A stretch of 64,000 bases of DNA from Bradyrhizobium barranii subsp. apii (GTDB lineage: Bacteria > Pseudomonadota > Alphaproteobacteria > Rhizobiales > Xanthobacteraceae), in assembly GCF_011516635.5 (NCBI RefSeq), contig NZ_CP096255.1, positions 6,508,501 to 6,572,500 on the forward strand. Direction: 5' to 3'. The notes beneath the pieces were generated by a model. It was not told where the DNA came from and searched no databases. It was given only the letters and a program-made list of their open reading frames with translations. The translations under genes and the position numbers were made by a program. Of the stretch, positions 8,409-16,958 are shown piece by piece. How positions within the stretch are numbered: position 1 is the first letter of the stretch; each line of letters opens with the position of its first letter.

Positions 8409-8559
8409 GGGACGCTCCTCGGTCTCTCTTTGCAAAGCTGTTTTGCGTCGGACTGTCCTCCCGCCGCACGCGGTCCGCAAGCACGAATGCCTGCGGACGC
8501 TTCGGAACCCGTCCGCGCGCTGCGAACGAGTCTCGATTGCGGATTGACTTTCTCCGGCC

Positions 8560-8595
8560 TTCAAACGATAGTTTCATACAAGTGTTTTGAATTGC
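8560..8595. promoter_or_regulatory. Candidate TetR operator between acyl-CoA dehydrogenase and tetR
   Basis: The 209-base divergent gap contains TTCAAAC near 8560 and GTTTTGAA near 8585, an interrupted inverted repeat. A smaller AAAC-N4-GTTT palindrome lies inside the left half (about 8563-8574). Divergently placed TetR regulators usually bind such sites. The assignment is inferred. Confidence 0.35.
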
Positions 8596-8617
8596 ACTCC
8601 CTCCCCGAGGGGCATCC

Positions 8618-9280
8618 ATGGCCAGCGATCATACGAGGTCTGCCATTCTCGCCGCCGCCGAACGGCTTTATGCCGATCGCGGCTTTGGCGACGTGACGCT
8701 GCGCGACATCGTCGCGGAGGCCAACGTCAACCTCGCGGCGGTGAATTATCATTTCGGCTCGAAGGACGAATTGATCGCAGAGTTGTTCGTCTCGCGCTCG
8801 ATCGCCACCAACCGCGAACGCCTGCGCGAATTGAAGGCCGCGGAAGAACAAGGCGGCGGTCGTGCGCCGATCGAGGTGATCTTGCGCGCCCTCGTCGGCC
8901 CGACCTTGCGCGGCTGCCTGGGTCCGGAAAACCAGCGCTCCACCGCGGCGCGCTTCATGATCCGCGCCTCGATCGAATCCGTGCCGCCGATCCGCCGCAT
9001 CAAGAACCGCGAGATCGACCATTTGCGGAAATTCGCAGGCGCCATGCGGCGCTCCCTGCCCGACCGCAGCGACGTCGATATCTATTGGGGCCTGAACTTC
9101 GCGCTCGCCATGGCGCACCACACCATCCGCGAGAGCGAGCGGTTGACGAAGCTGTCGGAAGGCAAATGCGATCTCGACGACGTCGAGGACGTCGTCGCGC
9201 GCGTCGTCAGCGTCGCGACGATGGCGCTGACGGCGGGGCGGACCGAGACGAAGGCGCCGTCACGGGTTGTCGCGCGTTAG
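8618..9280 (+). CDS. TetR/AcrR family transcriptional regulator
   Basis: 220 residues. The start MASDHTRSAILAAAERLYADRG leads into the helix-turn-helix VTLRDIVAEANVNLAAVNYHFGSK (about residues 27-50). The motif AVNYHFGSKDEL is characteristic of TetR proteins with a large C-terminal ligand domain, here about residues 75-215. It is divergent from the acyl-CoA dehydrogenase/phosphotransferase pair, so an acyl-CoA or fatty acid effector is a reasonable guess. Confidence 0.9.
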   Translation: MASDHTRSAILAAAERLYADRGFGDVTLRDIVAEANVNLAAVNYHFGSKDELIAELFVSRSIATNRERLRELKAAEEQGGGRAPIEVILRALVGPTLRGCLGPENQRSTAARFMIRASIESVPPIRRIKNREIDHLRKFAGAMRRSLPDRSDVDIYWGLNFALAMAHHTIRESERLTKLSEGKCDLDDVEDVVARVVSVATMALTAGRTETKAPSRVVAR

Positions 9281-9302
9281 TCAAAAAGCCGTAGCCACGC
9301 CG

Positions 9303-9452
9303 GCGCTGCGCTCCCTCGCCCCGTTCTTACGGGGAGAGGGTTGGGGTGAGGGGCCTCTCTCCTCGTGCGAGCTTGTCGAAGGACCTGTACCCCCTCACCC
9401 GGATTGCATCTTCGATGCAATCCGACCTCTCCCCGCAAGCGGGGCGAGGTAA
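9303..9452. repeat. Pair of CCTCGCCCCG hairpin repeats
   Basis: Two hairpins of one type: CTCGCCCCGTTC/ACGGGGAGAG at about 9309-9335 and CTCTCCCCGC/GCGGGGCGAG at 9426-9449, separated by GGTTGGGGTGAGGGG and a GATTGCATC/GATGCAATC hairpin. This is a common intergenic repeat in alphaproteobacteria. It fills the space between convergent tetR and ridA and may end transcription from both. Confidence 0.7.
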
Positions 9453-9468
9453 AGTAACCGCCAGTCCC

Positions 9469-9861
9469 TCACATCATCGCGATGCAGTCGATCTCGACGT
9501 CGAAGGGGCCGAACCATTCCGGGGTGCAGACGAAGATGCGCGCCGGCGGATCGATCGGGAAATAGCGCGCATAGATCGCGTTGAACGCGGCGAAGTGTTT
9601 GGTCGAGGTGCAGTAGACGTTGCACTTCATGACGTTGTCGAGCGAGGCGCCGGCCGTCTGAAGGCACAGCTTCATCTGCTCCATAATGATCTCGCTCTGC
9701 CGCTCGATTCCCATCCCGCCGATCTCGCCCGTCTCGGGGTCGAATGGCGGCAGGCCGGCAACGAAGATCATGTTGCCGGCGCGCGTGACCGGCGAGGTCG
9801 GCGCCTTGACGCGGTCGAGAAAGGACGAGATCGGTTCGACGCGGAGCGCTTCGCGTTTCAT
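9469..9861 (-). CDS. RidA family protein
   Basis: 130 residues of the RidA/YjgF/UK114 family of small trimeric enamine/imine deaminases. Features are NMIFVAGLPPFDPETGEIGG (about 29-48), the central EQMKLCLQTAGASLDNVMKCNVYCT helix-strand unit (about 61-85), and a C-terminal PARIFVCTPEWFGPFDVEIDCIA. In canonical RidA an Arg precedes the substrate loop (R-x-x-V/I); here PARIFVC supplies it, but the residues after it differ, so a non-canonical Rid subgroup is possible. No operon partner is clear. Confidence 0.87.
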   Translation of the reverse strand: MKREALRVEPISSFLDRVKAPTSPVTRAGNMIFVAGLPPFDPETGEIGGMGIERQSEIIMEQMKLCLQTAGASLDNVMKCNVYCTSTKHFAAFNAIYARYFPIDPPARIFVCTPEWFGPFDVEIDCIAMM

Positions 9862-9954
9862 CGGCGGCCACCTTCGGTTCGAGCGAGACTGGCGCCTTGC
9901 TACATTATTTTGCAGCCGGCATGCTTCGCTAAAGCTCGAAGTGTGGTTGCGCTA

Positions 9955-10057
9955 AAGCGCGATGAGATCGCGCTCTAGTTTTTGTTTGAGCATGATCTCC
10001 GCGCAAATGCGTTCCGCGTTTGTCGCGAGGGAAAACCGCTGCGCAGTTTTCCGGATC
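9955..10057. repeat. Dispersed repeat (GCGATGAGATCGC type)
   Basis: AAGCGCGATGAGATCGCGCT forms a hairpin, followed by TTTGAGCATGATCT, CGTTCCGCG and GGGAAAACCGCTGCGCAGTTTTCC (second hairpin). I know this combination as a frequently repeated Bradyrhizobium intergenic element. It lies between ridA and a small hypothetical gene. Confidence 0.65.
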
Positions 10058-10062
10058 CTGCC

Positions 10063-10278
10063 TTACACCCGCTGCGGCATCTCCTCGGCCTCTTCCTTGG
10101 CGAGCAGCAGCAGCATCTCGATGCCCATCTCGCCTTCCTGGGGCGAACGGATGAACTTTATCTCGTCGGCGCTTTGCCGCAGCGCTGCAATGATGGCGAC
10201 GGCCTGATTGGCCGTTGCTGCCTCGGTCGCCAGAATTGCCTTCTGGTCCTTGGCTTGAAACCCGATCGTGTAGGACAT
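10063..10278 (-). CDS. Small conserved hypothetical protein
   Basis: 71 residues. ATG at 10278 is preceded by GGGAGGGAACGC, a strong ribosome site, which decides against the longer frame to 10329. The sequence opens MSYTIGFQAKDQKAILATEA, is predicted mixed alpha/beta, then has an acidic helix (LLLLAKEEAEEMPQRV) at the end. There is no signal peptide or membrane segment. No family is recognised. Confidence 0.65.
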   Translation of the reverse strand: MSYTIGFQAKDQKAILATEAATANQAVAIIAALRQSADEIKFIRSPQEGEMGIEMLLLLAKEEAEEMPQRV

Positions 10279-10387
10279 GCGTTCCCTCCCGGACTTGCGT
10301 GGGGAGGATCGCATCAGAGTCGCGCGCAAAGCGGAAGCCTGAGCGAGTACGGACCGGGTTTATCTGGGGATTGCGCGCAAGCCTCAG

Positions 10388-10497
10388 GCAAGGCCGAACA
10401 TGGCGCGCGCGTCGTCCGCGGTCGCAACCGTCGCTCCCAGGCTGGTCAGGATCGCTGTCGCATGCGCGCCGGCATTGGTCTTCGCCGGCACGCCCTG
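10388..10497 (-). pseudogene. Possible C-terminal remnant of a BKACE-like gene
   Basis: In one minus-strand frame, 36 codons end in VATADDARAMFGLA and a stop. The BKACE protein at 14143-14970 ends VATAAEARSVLGLAG, with 9 of 14 matching positions. No start or upstream domain is present. It lies just downstream of the CoA-transferase stop. The short match could be chance or another CoA-enzyme tail. Confidence 0.35.
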
Positions 10498-10516
10498 GGA
10501 GGATCAGGAAGCGAAG

Positions 10517-11746
10517 CTAGATGATCCCCTGCTGCTTCAGCTGTTCGATCTTGCCGGCATCATAACCAAGCTTGCCGCCGAGAACTTCCTGGGTGTGCTC
10601 GCCGAGCAGCGGCGGGGCGCGGTAATTCTTGATTGGGGTCTCCGAGAGGGTCAGCGCGTTGCGGATCAGCGACAGATCGGGCTCGAACGGATGATCGACC
10701 TTCACCCGCATGCCGCGCGACTGGACGTGCGGATCGGAAAACACCTGCTCGAAATTGTTGATCGGGCCCGACGGCACGCCGGCCTCCTCCAGCTTTTCGA
10801 GCCAATAGGCCACCGGCTGCTTCAGGAACAGGCCGGCGAAGATCGCCATGATCTCCTTGCCGTGCACGACGCGGTCGTTGTTCTTGACGAAGCGCTTGTC
10901 GTTCGCAAGCTCGGGCTCGCCGAGCACGGCGCAGGTGCGCTGGAACTGGCCGTCATTGCCGACCACCAGCATCAGCTCGCCGTCGGTGCAGCGGAACACG
11001 CCGGCCGGCATGCCGCCATTGCCCCAGGTGCCGCGGCGCGGCGGCATCTTGCCGTTGACGAGGTAGATCTGCAGCCAGTGCGACAGCGATGCGATGACGG
11101 TGTCGAACAGGCAGACGTCGATGTGCTGCCCCTGCCCGTCATTGGCGTCGCGATGGTACAGCGCCGAGAGAATTCCGATCGAGGTGTTCATGCCGGTCAT
11201 GTAGTCGACGATCGACGGGCCGACCTTCATCGGACCCTCGCCGGGCTCGCCGTCGATATGGCCGGTGACGCTCATCAGACCGCCCATCGCCTGCAGGATC
11301 GCGTCATAGCCGGCGCGCGGCGCGTACGGGCCGGTCTGGCCGAAGCCGGTCACCGAACAATAGATGATGCCGGGGTTGATCGCCTTGATCGTCTCGTAGT
11401 CGAGGCCGTAGCGCTTGAGATCGCCGACCTTGTAGTTCTCCATGAAGACGTCGACGTCCTTGGCGAGCGCGCGGATGATCGCCTGCCCCTCGGGCTTGGC
11501 GATGTTGACGGTGACCGACTTCTTGTTGCGGTTGGCGCAAAGGTAGAACGAGTTGTTGTTGTTGGCCTTGCCCTCGGGGTCGGTCAGATAAGGCGGGCCG
11601 AAGGCGCGCGCGTCGTCGCCGGTGCCCGGCCGCTCGATCTTGATCACCTCCGCGCCGAGATCACCCAGCATCTGGGCCGACAGGGGCCCGGCAAGCACGC
11701 GGGTGAGATCAAGGATCTTGATGCCTGAGAGCGGCAAGGCCGACAT
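10517..11746 (-). CDS. CaiB/BaiF family CoA-transferase
   Basis: 409 residues of class III CoA-transferases, which move CoA between carboxylic acids. ATG at 11746 follows CGGAGGAAATCGAC. The family N-terminus LSGIKILDLTRVLAGPLSAQMLGDLGAEVIKIE is at about 6-38. ENYKVGDLKRYGLDYE and GYDAILQAMGG follow. Asp181 in VGPSIVDYMTGM aligns with the catalytic aspartate of formyl-CoA transferase. PLLGEHTQEVL sits near the C-terminus. It may be monocistronic. The acyl donor and acceptor are unknown. Confidence 0.92.
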   Translation of the reverse strand: MSALPLSGIKILDLTRVLAGPLSAQMLGDLGAEVIKIERPGTGDDARAFGPPYLTDPEGKANNNNSFYLCANRNKKSVTVNIAKPEGQAIIRALAKDVDVFMENYKVGDLKRYGLDYETIKAINPGIIYCSVTGFGQTGPYAPRAGYDAILQAMGGLMSVTGHIDGEPGEGPMKVGPSIVDYMTGMNTSIGILSALYHRDANDGQGQHIDVCLFDTVIASLSHWLQIYLVNGKMPPRRGTWGNGGMPAGVFRCTDGELMLVVGNDGQFQRTCAVLGEPELANDKRFVKNNDRVVHGKEIMAIFAGLFLKQPVAYWLEKLEEAGVPSGPINNFEQVFSDPHVQSRGMRVKVDHPFEPDLSLIRNALTLSETPIKNYRAPPLLGEHTQEVLGGKLGYDAGKIEQLKQQGII

Positions 11747-11964
11747 GTCGATTTCCTCCGGGAACTGATATTGGCGCGGCGGCCTTAAGCCCTGGCCGCG
11801 CTCCCTGCGGATACACCATTTTGGAGTCCTGAGCACTGCGTTCGGGGCATACGGCTATCCATCGCCCGGCAGCAGGAGCGGCCCTGCGGCGGGCGAATTT
11901 CCGCGCCACGGCTATCGCGCCTGCGCCGGCGCTCCGCCACGGCGATCCGCGCCGCTGATGACGG

Positions 11965-12654
11965 CTAGAACCTGACGCTGATTCCACCGCGCACGGACTG
12001 GAAGCGAGGATGCTGCTCGTAGCTCGCCCCGACGTCGGGCCAGTCGAAGCGGGACGTGCCGAAATCGCTATAGCGATATTCCAGGCGCGCCGTAACCCGA
12101 TTGGTCAGCGCCGCTTCTCCGCCGACGCCTGCGGTCCATCCGGTCTTCGAAATGTCGGCATCCACCGTGGGAACTGCCAATGTCGACGTCCACCGGTACT
12201 TCACCTCGGTGAACGCCAAGCCACCCGTCACATAGAGCAGCAGGCGCTCAGTCGGTGTAAAGCCGAGCCGTCCGCGAACGGAGGCCTCCCACTCCTTGCG
12301 CGCGTCGTATCGGAAAAACGGGATGTTAAATCCGCCGTTCACCGGGCCCACGTCTACATCGGCCTCAAGGCCAACAACGAGCCTGTCCAATTGATGGTTG
12401 TAGCCCACATGGACACCGCCGAAGCCGCCGTCCGCGCGGAACCCATGCGTGAAGCCGGTCGGAGGCCCGCCCAAGACGAATTCGACAGTGCGATCCGGGC
12501 TCCACGCGTAACCACCTTGGACACCTGCATAGAAGCCAGTCCATGCGAAGGGCGACACGGCGACAGAGCGCACTGCCTTAACGGGCAAGTCGGCAGCATC
12601 CGCAGCGACGGCGGAGCAGGCCAGCGCGGCGAGGCAGATCAGCGTGCGTTTCAT
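11965..12654 (-). CDS. Outer membrane beta-barrel protein (Omp25/RopB-like)
   Basis: 229 residues. A signal peptide (1-20, cleavage after ADA) is followed by ADLPVKAV and WTGFYAGVQGGYAW, the start of the eight-strand porin-like barrel family typical of Rhizobiales. Strands alternate through GFGGVHVGYNHQLDRLVVGLEAD and RLEYRYSDFGTSRF, and the protein ends with the aromatic C-terminal residue (GGISVRF) expected for barrel assembly. It probably acts as a structural or surface protein. A second, unrelated-in-detail paralogue lies at 58298-59005. Confidence 0.9.
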   Translation of the reverse strand: MKRTLICLAALACSAVAADAADLPVKAVRSVAVSPFAWTGFYAGVQGGYAWSPDRTVEFVLGGPPTGFTHGFRADGGFGGVHVGYNHQLDRLVVGLEADVDVGPVNGGFNIPFFRYDARKEWEASVRGRLGFTPTERLLLYVTGGLAFTEVKYRWTSTLAVPTVDADISKTGWTAGVGGEAALTNRVTARLEYRYSDFGTSRFDWPDVGASYEQHPRFQSVRGGISVRF

Positions 12655-12791
12655 TGCAAATTCCGGCCCATGGGATTGACGATTCCAACTCTAGCGGGTT
12701 CCTCCCGCTATTGCTGTGGCGGCCGGGCGACACTCGGTGAAAACGAATAGGAAGCGACCGGCAACTCGCGGCAACCGACGTGCCGCCGACC

Positions 12792-13997
12792 TCACACCAC
12801 ACCGGCCGCGGCCATCTGCGGACGGCGGCGGCTGAGCAGAAGCAGGATCATCACGGCCGCGCAGGAACAGACGAAGGTGAGACCGAGCGCGCCGCGGCTG
12901 CCGTATTGGGTGAGCAGGCCGGCAAGAACGGGCGGCGAGATGGCGGAGGCGAGATTGAGCGGGAGCGCGATCATTGACGACGCCTTGGCGAACTCGGCCT
13001 GATCGTAGAACACCAGCGGTATCGTCGCCCGCGCCACCGCCATGGCACCGCTGCCGGCGCCATAGAGCAGGATGAAGACCGCGACCGCCCAGGTCGCCCC
13101 CTCGCTCAGCATCAAGAGCAGCATGGCCACGGGCAGCGCCGTGCCGGCGACAAGCCCCGTCGTGATGCCGTCCCAGCGCCCGCCGCCGAGGAAATCGAGC
13201 CCGCGGGCGCTGACCTGGATCACGCCGAGCATCGAGCCGAAGGCGATCGCCTGCGCCGGCGCCAGCCCCTCGGCGCGCAGCAATTCGATGAAAACGGCGC
13301 TCAGGCCGAAAGTGACGAAGGCATTGACGGTGATCGCGGCGACGACGAGGCCGAACGTGCTCCGCGGAATCGACAGCGCATTGGCCTGTTTTGCGGGAGC
13401 GGTGCCCCCCTCCTTCGCGACGGCCCGGCGCGGAGTTGCGAAAGCATAAAGCGGAAGCGAAACGAGAAACAGCATGGCGGCGTAGACGAGGCAGGTGCCG
13501 CGCCAACCGAAATGACCGCTCAGGAACGAGGTGGTCGGCCAGAAGATGCTGCCGGACAGTCCCGTCACCAGCATGAGCGCACCAATCGCGCTCTTGGCCT
13601 GTCGCCCGGCGACCTCGTTGAGCATGATATAGGCGCCGGTCGACAGTGTGGCGCTGCCGCCCATGCCGAGAATGACCCAGGCCACGAAATAGAGCATCGG
13701 CTCGTGCGCAAAATACAGAAGGACATAGCCCGGCACGGCCACGACGGTGCCCGCCATCATCACCTTGCGTGCGCCGTGCCGCGCAAAAGCCTTGGCGAGC
13801 CAAGGCGCACACAGGCCCATGGTGACATAAAGCGTCGAGGTGCCCGCAAACACCATCGGCAGACTCATGCCGAGATCGGCCGCGAGGTCACGGCCCACGA
13901 TCGGCGGAAGACCGATCGTGCCCCATCCAATGAGCTGGGTGATGGCAAGCACCAGCAGGACCCCGATGAGCCTGCCGTCAGATTTCAAGAACCGCAT
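12792..13997 (-). CDS. MFS transporter
   Basis: About 401 residues with twelve hydrophobic segments. It starts MRFLKSDGRLIGVLLVLAITQLIGWGTIG and carries the MFS loop after helix 2 (GLCAPWLAKAFARHGARKV). Upstream in-frame starts at 14045 and 14024 exist, but the hydrophobic core begins soon after 13997. It follows the BKACE gene on the same strand (gap about 145 bases) and could import or export a carboxylate used or produced by the cluster. The substrate is unresolved. Confidence 0.85.
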   Translation of the reverse strand: MRFLKSDGRLIGVLLVLAITQLIGWGTIGLPPIVGRDLAADLGMSLPMVFAGTSTLYVTMGLCAPWLAKAFARHGARKVMMAGTVVAVPGYVLLYFAHEPMLYFVAWVILGMGGSATLSTGAYIMLNEVAGRQAKSAIGALMLVTGLSGSIFWPTTSFLSGHFGWRGTCLVYAAMLFLVSLPLYAFATPRRAVAKEGGTAPAKQANALSIPRSTFGLVVAAITVNAFVTFGLSAVFIELLRAEGLAPAQAIAFGSMLGVIQVSARGLDFLGGGRWDGITTGLVAGTALPVAMLLLMLSEGATWAVAVFILLYGAGSGAMAVARATIPLVFYDQAEFAKASSMIALPLNLASAISPPVLAGLLTQYGSRGALGLTFVCSCAAVMILLLLSRRRPQMAAAGVV

Positions 13998-14142
13998 TCC
14001 GATCGTCGCCTGCCCCAGCTGCATGCGTGCGCACAGACACGTCATAGCGGGAGTCTTGATAACGGAAGTCCTGGCGCAGCGGAACGCCGGCCGCCGAATG
14101 GCAGAAGGCGGCCGGGAGCATGTCAGCAGGAGGCAGTAGCCC

Positions 14143-14970
14143 CTACCCCGCGAGCCCGAGCACGGATCGCGCCTCGGCCGCGGTCGCGACGCGCCGGCCG
14201 TGGCGTGTGACAGCCTCGCCGGCGATGGTCACGAGCTCGGCGTTGCTGGCGGCCAGGCGCGTCTTGTCGATCCTGATATTGTCCTCGAGCCCGGTGCGCA
14301 CCGCGTCGGCGCCGCGCGCAAGCGCCCAGCCCATGACCTCGGCCTGATGGCGTCCGATCCCGGCCGCCGTCCACGTCGCTTTCGGGATCAGCCGCTTCAG
14401 CTCTCCCAGGAGGATGTCGAGGACATGCTCGTCCGCAGGCATCGCGTTCTTGACGCCCATGACGAATTGCACGTGCGGACGCGAGTCCATCAGCCCCGCC
14501 TCGATCAGACGCCGCGCACCGTGTAGATGCGACAGATCGAAGATCTCGATTTCCGGGCGGATGCCATTTGTCTTCATGCCGGTCGCGAGAGTCTCGACCA
14601 GGGCGGCGCCGTTCTCATAGACGATCGTCGGAAAGTTCACCGATCCTGTCGACAGCGAGGCCATGTCCGGCTTCAGATAAAGCGATGATCCCCGCGCCGA
14701 GGGATCGCGGCCGCGCCCGCCGGTCGAGAACTGAACGATCATCCCCGGACAATGCATTTTGATCCCCTCCTGCACCTGCGCGAAACGCGCGGGGTCGGAG
14801 GACGGCGTCTCGTCATCGTTTCGAACATGGATATGGGCAAGCGTGGCGCCGGCCTCGAAGGCCTCCTGCGTCGACTCGATCTGCTCGGACGGCAAGATCG
14901 GCACCGCGGGATTGTCCTTCTTGCGCGGAACGGAGCCGGTGATGGCGACAGCAACAACAACGGGGTTCAT
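14143..14970 (-). CDS. 3-keto-5-aminohexanoate cleavage enzyme family protein (BKACE)
   Basis: 275 residues of the BKACE family (DUF849), Zn-dependent TIM barrels that condense a beta-keto acid with acetyl-CoA to give acetoacetate and a new CoA thioester. The N-terminal AVAITGSVPRKKDNPAVP is the beta-1 signature, HIHVR (His46, His48) supplies two metal ligands, QFSTGGRGRD follows, and GLEDN near residue 230 is the C-terminal family motif. The beta-keto substrate (such as dehydrocarnitine or 3-keto-5-aminohexanoate) is not readable. The neighbouring FAD oxidases and ABC importer suggest an amino-group-containing precursor. Confidence 0.9.
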   Translation of the reverse strand: MNPVVVAVAITGSVPRKKDNPAVPILPSEQIESTQEAFEAGATLAHIHVRNDDETPSSDPARFAQVQEGIKMHCPGMIVQFSTGGRGRDPSARGSSLYLKPDMASLSTGSVNFPTIVYENGAALVETLATGMKTNGIRPEIEIFDLSHLHGARRLIEAGLMDSRPHVQFVMGVKNAMPADEHVLDILLGELKRLIPKATWTAAGIGRHQAEVMGWALARGADAVRTGLEDNIRIDKTRLAASNAELVTIAGEAVTRHGRRVATAAEARSVLGLAG

Positions 14971-15091
14971 CCCTTGACCTCATGATGATCGCGCTCGCGC
15001 GCACAAAAATTCGAATCGGCAATCTCGTAACGCATCGAGCCCTGCCGCTGCAAACATCATCGATCGCAGCGGCAGGCTCCTTGCGTGCCCT

Positions 15092-16489
15092 TCAGGTCGG
15101 AATTGCGGCCGCACGGCTCGCCGCCTCCGCACGCTGCCGCTCATAGTCGGCCCGCGGCATCGGAACGGCCTTGGGATTGCCGAGATCGTCGATACTGACC
15201 CGATAGGTCTCCCGGGCCGTGACGGCCGCCAGCGCCGCGATGACAGTGATACCGAAGGCGATCGCTCCCACCGTCAAGGGGATATTGTCCGAGCCGGGAG
15301 GCGCCACGGTCGCAAACAGGGCCGGAAGCAACGCGGTGATGGTCGTTCCGATGTTCTGCGAGATCGCCATCGCCGACACCCGCGTGCGGGTCGGAAACAG
15401 CTCCGGGTAGAAGCTCGGGAAGATGGCGTTGTAGCCCTGATAGACGACGCCCCACATCAGCAGCGACACCAGGATCGCCAGCGGCACATTCCTGATGCTG
15501 ATGGCATAGAGATAGACGAAGGCAAGCAAGCCGGAGAGAAGCGCGCCCACGATGATCGGAGGCTTGCGACCGACCTTGTCGGAGAGATTGCCGACGAAGG
15601 GAATGACGAATATGGCCAGCATATTTCCGAGGACCGGGATCCACAGATAGACGTCCTTGGCAAAACCGATGCCATAGGCCGGCTGCACCGCGTAGGCCGC
15701 ACCGAAGATGGTCGCAACAACCGGGATGACGTTCATCAGAGCCATGCAGATGACCCTGAGCATGTCGCGCCAGCTCAGCTTGATGGCCTGAACAATGGGC
15801 GACCGCGGCGTTTCTCCCCGTGCGCCCTCTTGCGCAAAGGCAGGGGTTTCGTCGACTTCGCGACGAATGATGTAGCCTGCGACAATGACGAAGAAGCTGA
15901 GCAGGAACGGAATCCGCCATCCCCAGCTATTGAATGCGTCGGTCGGCATATAGGCCGCCAGCGGCAGGAACACGGCTGCCGCGAGGATTTGTCCGGCCTG
16001 CACGCCCTGAAGGGCGAAACTGGCATAGAAGCCGCGCCGGCCGAACGGCGCATGCTCCAGGATCATCGAGCTCGCGCCGGAGATTTCACCGGCCACCGCA
16101 AATCCCTGCACAAGGCGCAGGATGACGAGCAGGATCGGCGCCAGGATGCCGACCTGCTGATAGGTCGGCAGAAAACCCACCGCCATCGTCGAGATGCCCA
16201 TCAGGAACATGCAGACGATGAGAACGGTCTTGCGGCCATGGGTGTCGCCCCAATGTCCGAGAACGAAAGCCCCGATCGGCCGGGCCACATATCCCACACC
16301 ATAGGTCGCCAGCGATGCAACGATGGCGACGGTGGGATTTTCCGACGGGAAGAAGATTTGCGGAAAGATCAGCGACGCGGCGGTCGCGTAGATGAAGAAG
16401 TCATAATATTCGAGAGCCGAACCGATCCAGCCGCTGGCAGCGGCCTTCCTGGACTGACTCATGTGACGGATCGTGCGAGTCGTGGTCAT
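15092..16489 (-). CDS. MHS family MFS symporter
   Basis: 465 residues. ATG at 16489 follows GGAGGAA; the frame extends upstream without homology. ASGWIGSALEYYDFFIYATAASLIFPQIFF is the hallmark N-terminus of metabolite:H+ symporters (shikimate, proline/betaine, ketoglutarate group). GHWGDTHGRKTVLI is the loop 2-3 motif, and YVARPIGAFVLG precedes it. Twelve helices. It should import a small organic acid or betaine-like solute with protons. It lies between the FAD oxidase genes and BKACE on the same strand, so it may bring in the same compound class. Confidence 0.9.
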   Translation of the reverse strand: MTTTRTIRHMSQSRKAAASGWIGSALEYYDFFIYATAASLIFPQIFFPSENPTVAIVASLATYGVGYVARPIGAFVLGHWGDTHGRKTVLIVCMFLMGISTMAVGFLPTYQQVGILAPILLVILRLVQGFAVAGEISGASSMILEHAPFGRRGFYASFALQGVQAGQILAAAVFLPLAAYMPTDAFNSWGWRIPFLLSFFVIVAGYIIRREVDETPAFAQEGARGETPRSPIVQAIKLSWRDMLRVICMALMNVIPVVATIFGAAYAVQPAYGIGFAKDVYLWIPVLGNMLAIFVIPFVGNLSDKVGRKPPIIVGALLSGLLAFVYLYAISIRNVPLAILVSLLMWGVVYQGYNAIFPSFYPELFPTRTRVSAMAISQNIGTTITALLPALFATVAPPGSDNIPLTVGAIAFGITVIAALAAVTARETYRVSIDDLGNPKAVPMPRADYERQRAEAASRAAAIPT

Positions 16490-16958
16490 CGCAGAAAATT
16501 CCTCCACTGGGTTTGCTGACGTCCCGTTGTCGGGCTTCGCTCGAAATTGGGCAGCATTCTCCGGGCGCTCTGCCGACTTCCGCGAGCGCTTGTCACTGCC
16601 GATGGGTATCCGATTGGTCGCGACAATAGGCTTTCGCCGGGCTAACACAATTACCCAGTTATGCGATAAACCTAACATGATGTTATTTTCGCCAGACTTG
16701 AACACAGTTGGCGATTGTGCGCCGATCAGCAGCGCTCCGGCGGAGACGCGTCGTCGACATCCGACGCAGAGACGACCAGATATTTCAGACCGCCAGTTCA
16801 ACACACGCTTTTCGCCACAAGCGCACGCTAGGCTCGCTTCTCCCATGCCGGCAAGATTGCCCGCCTCAGACAGCGCGACTGTGTGTGGGAGACCGGCCCG
16901 TCTGCCACGAGAAGAGCTCCCGTGACGACTACACCTTGTTTGGCGTGGGCATCAAAAA

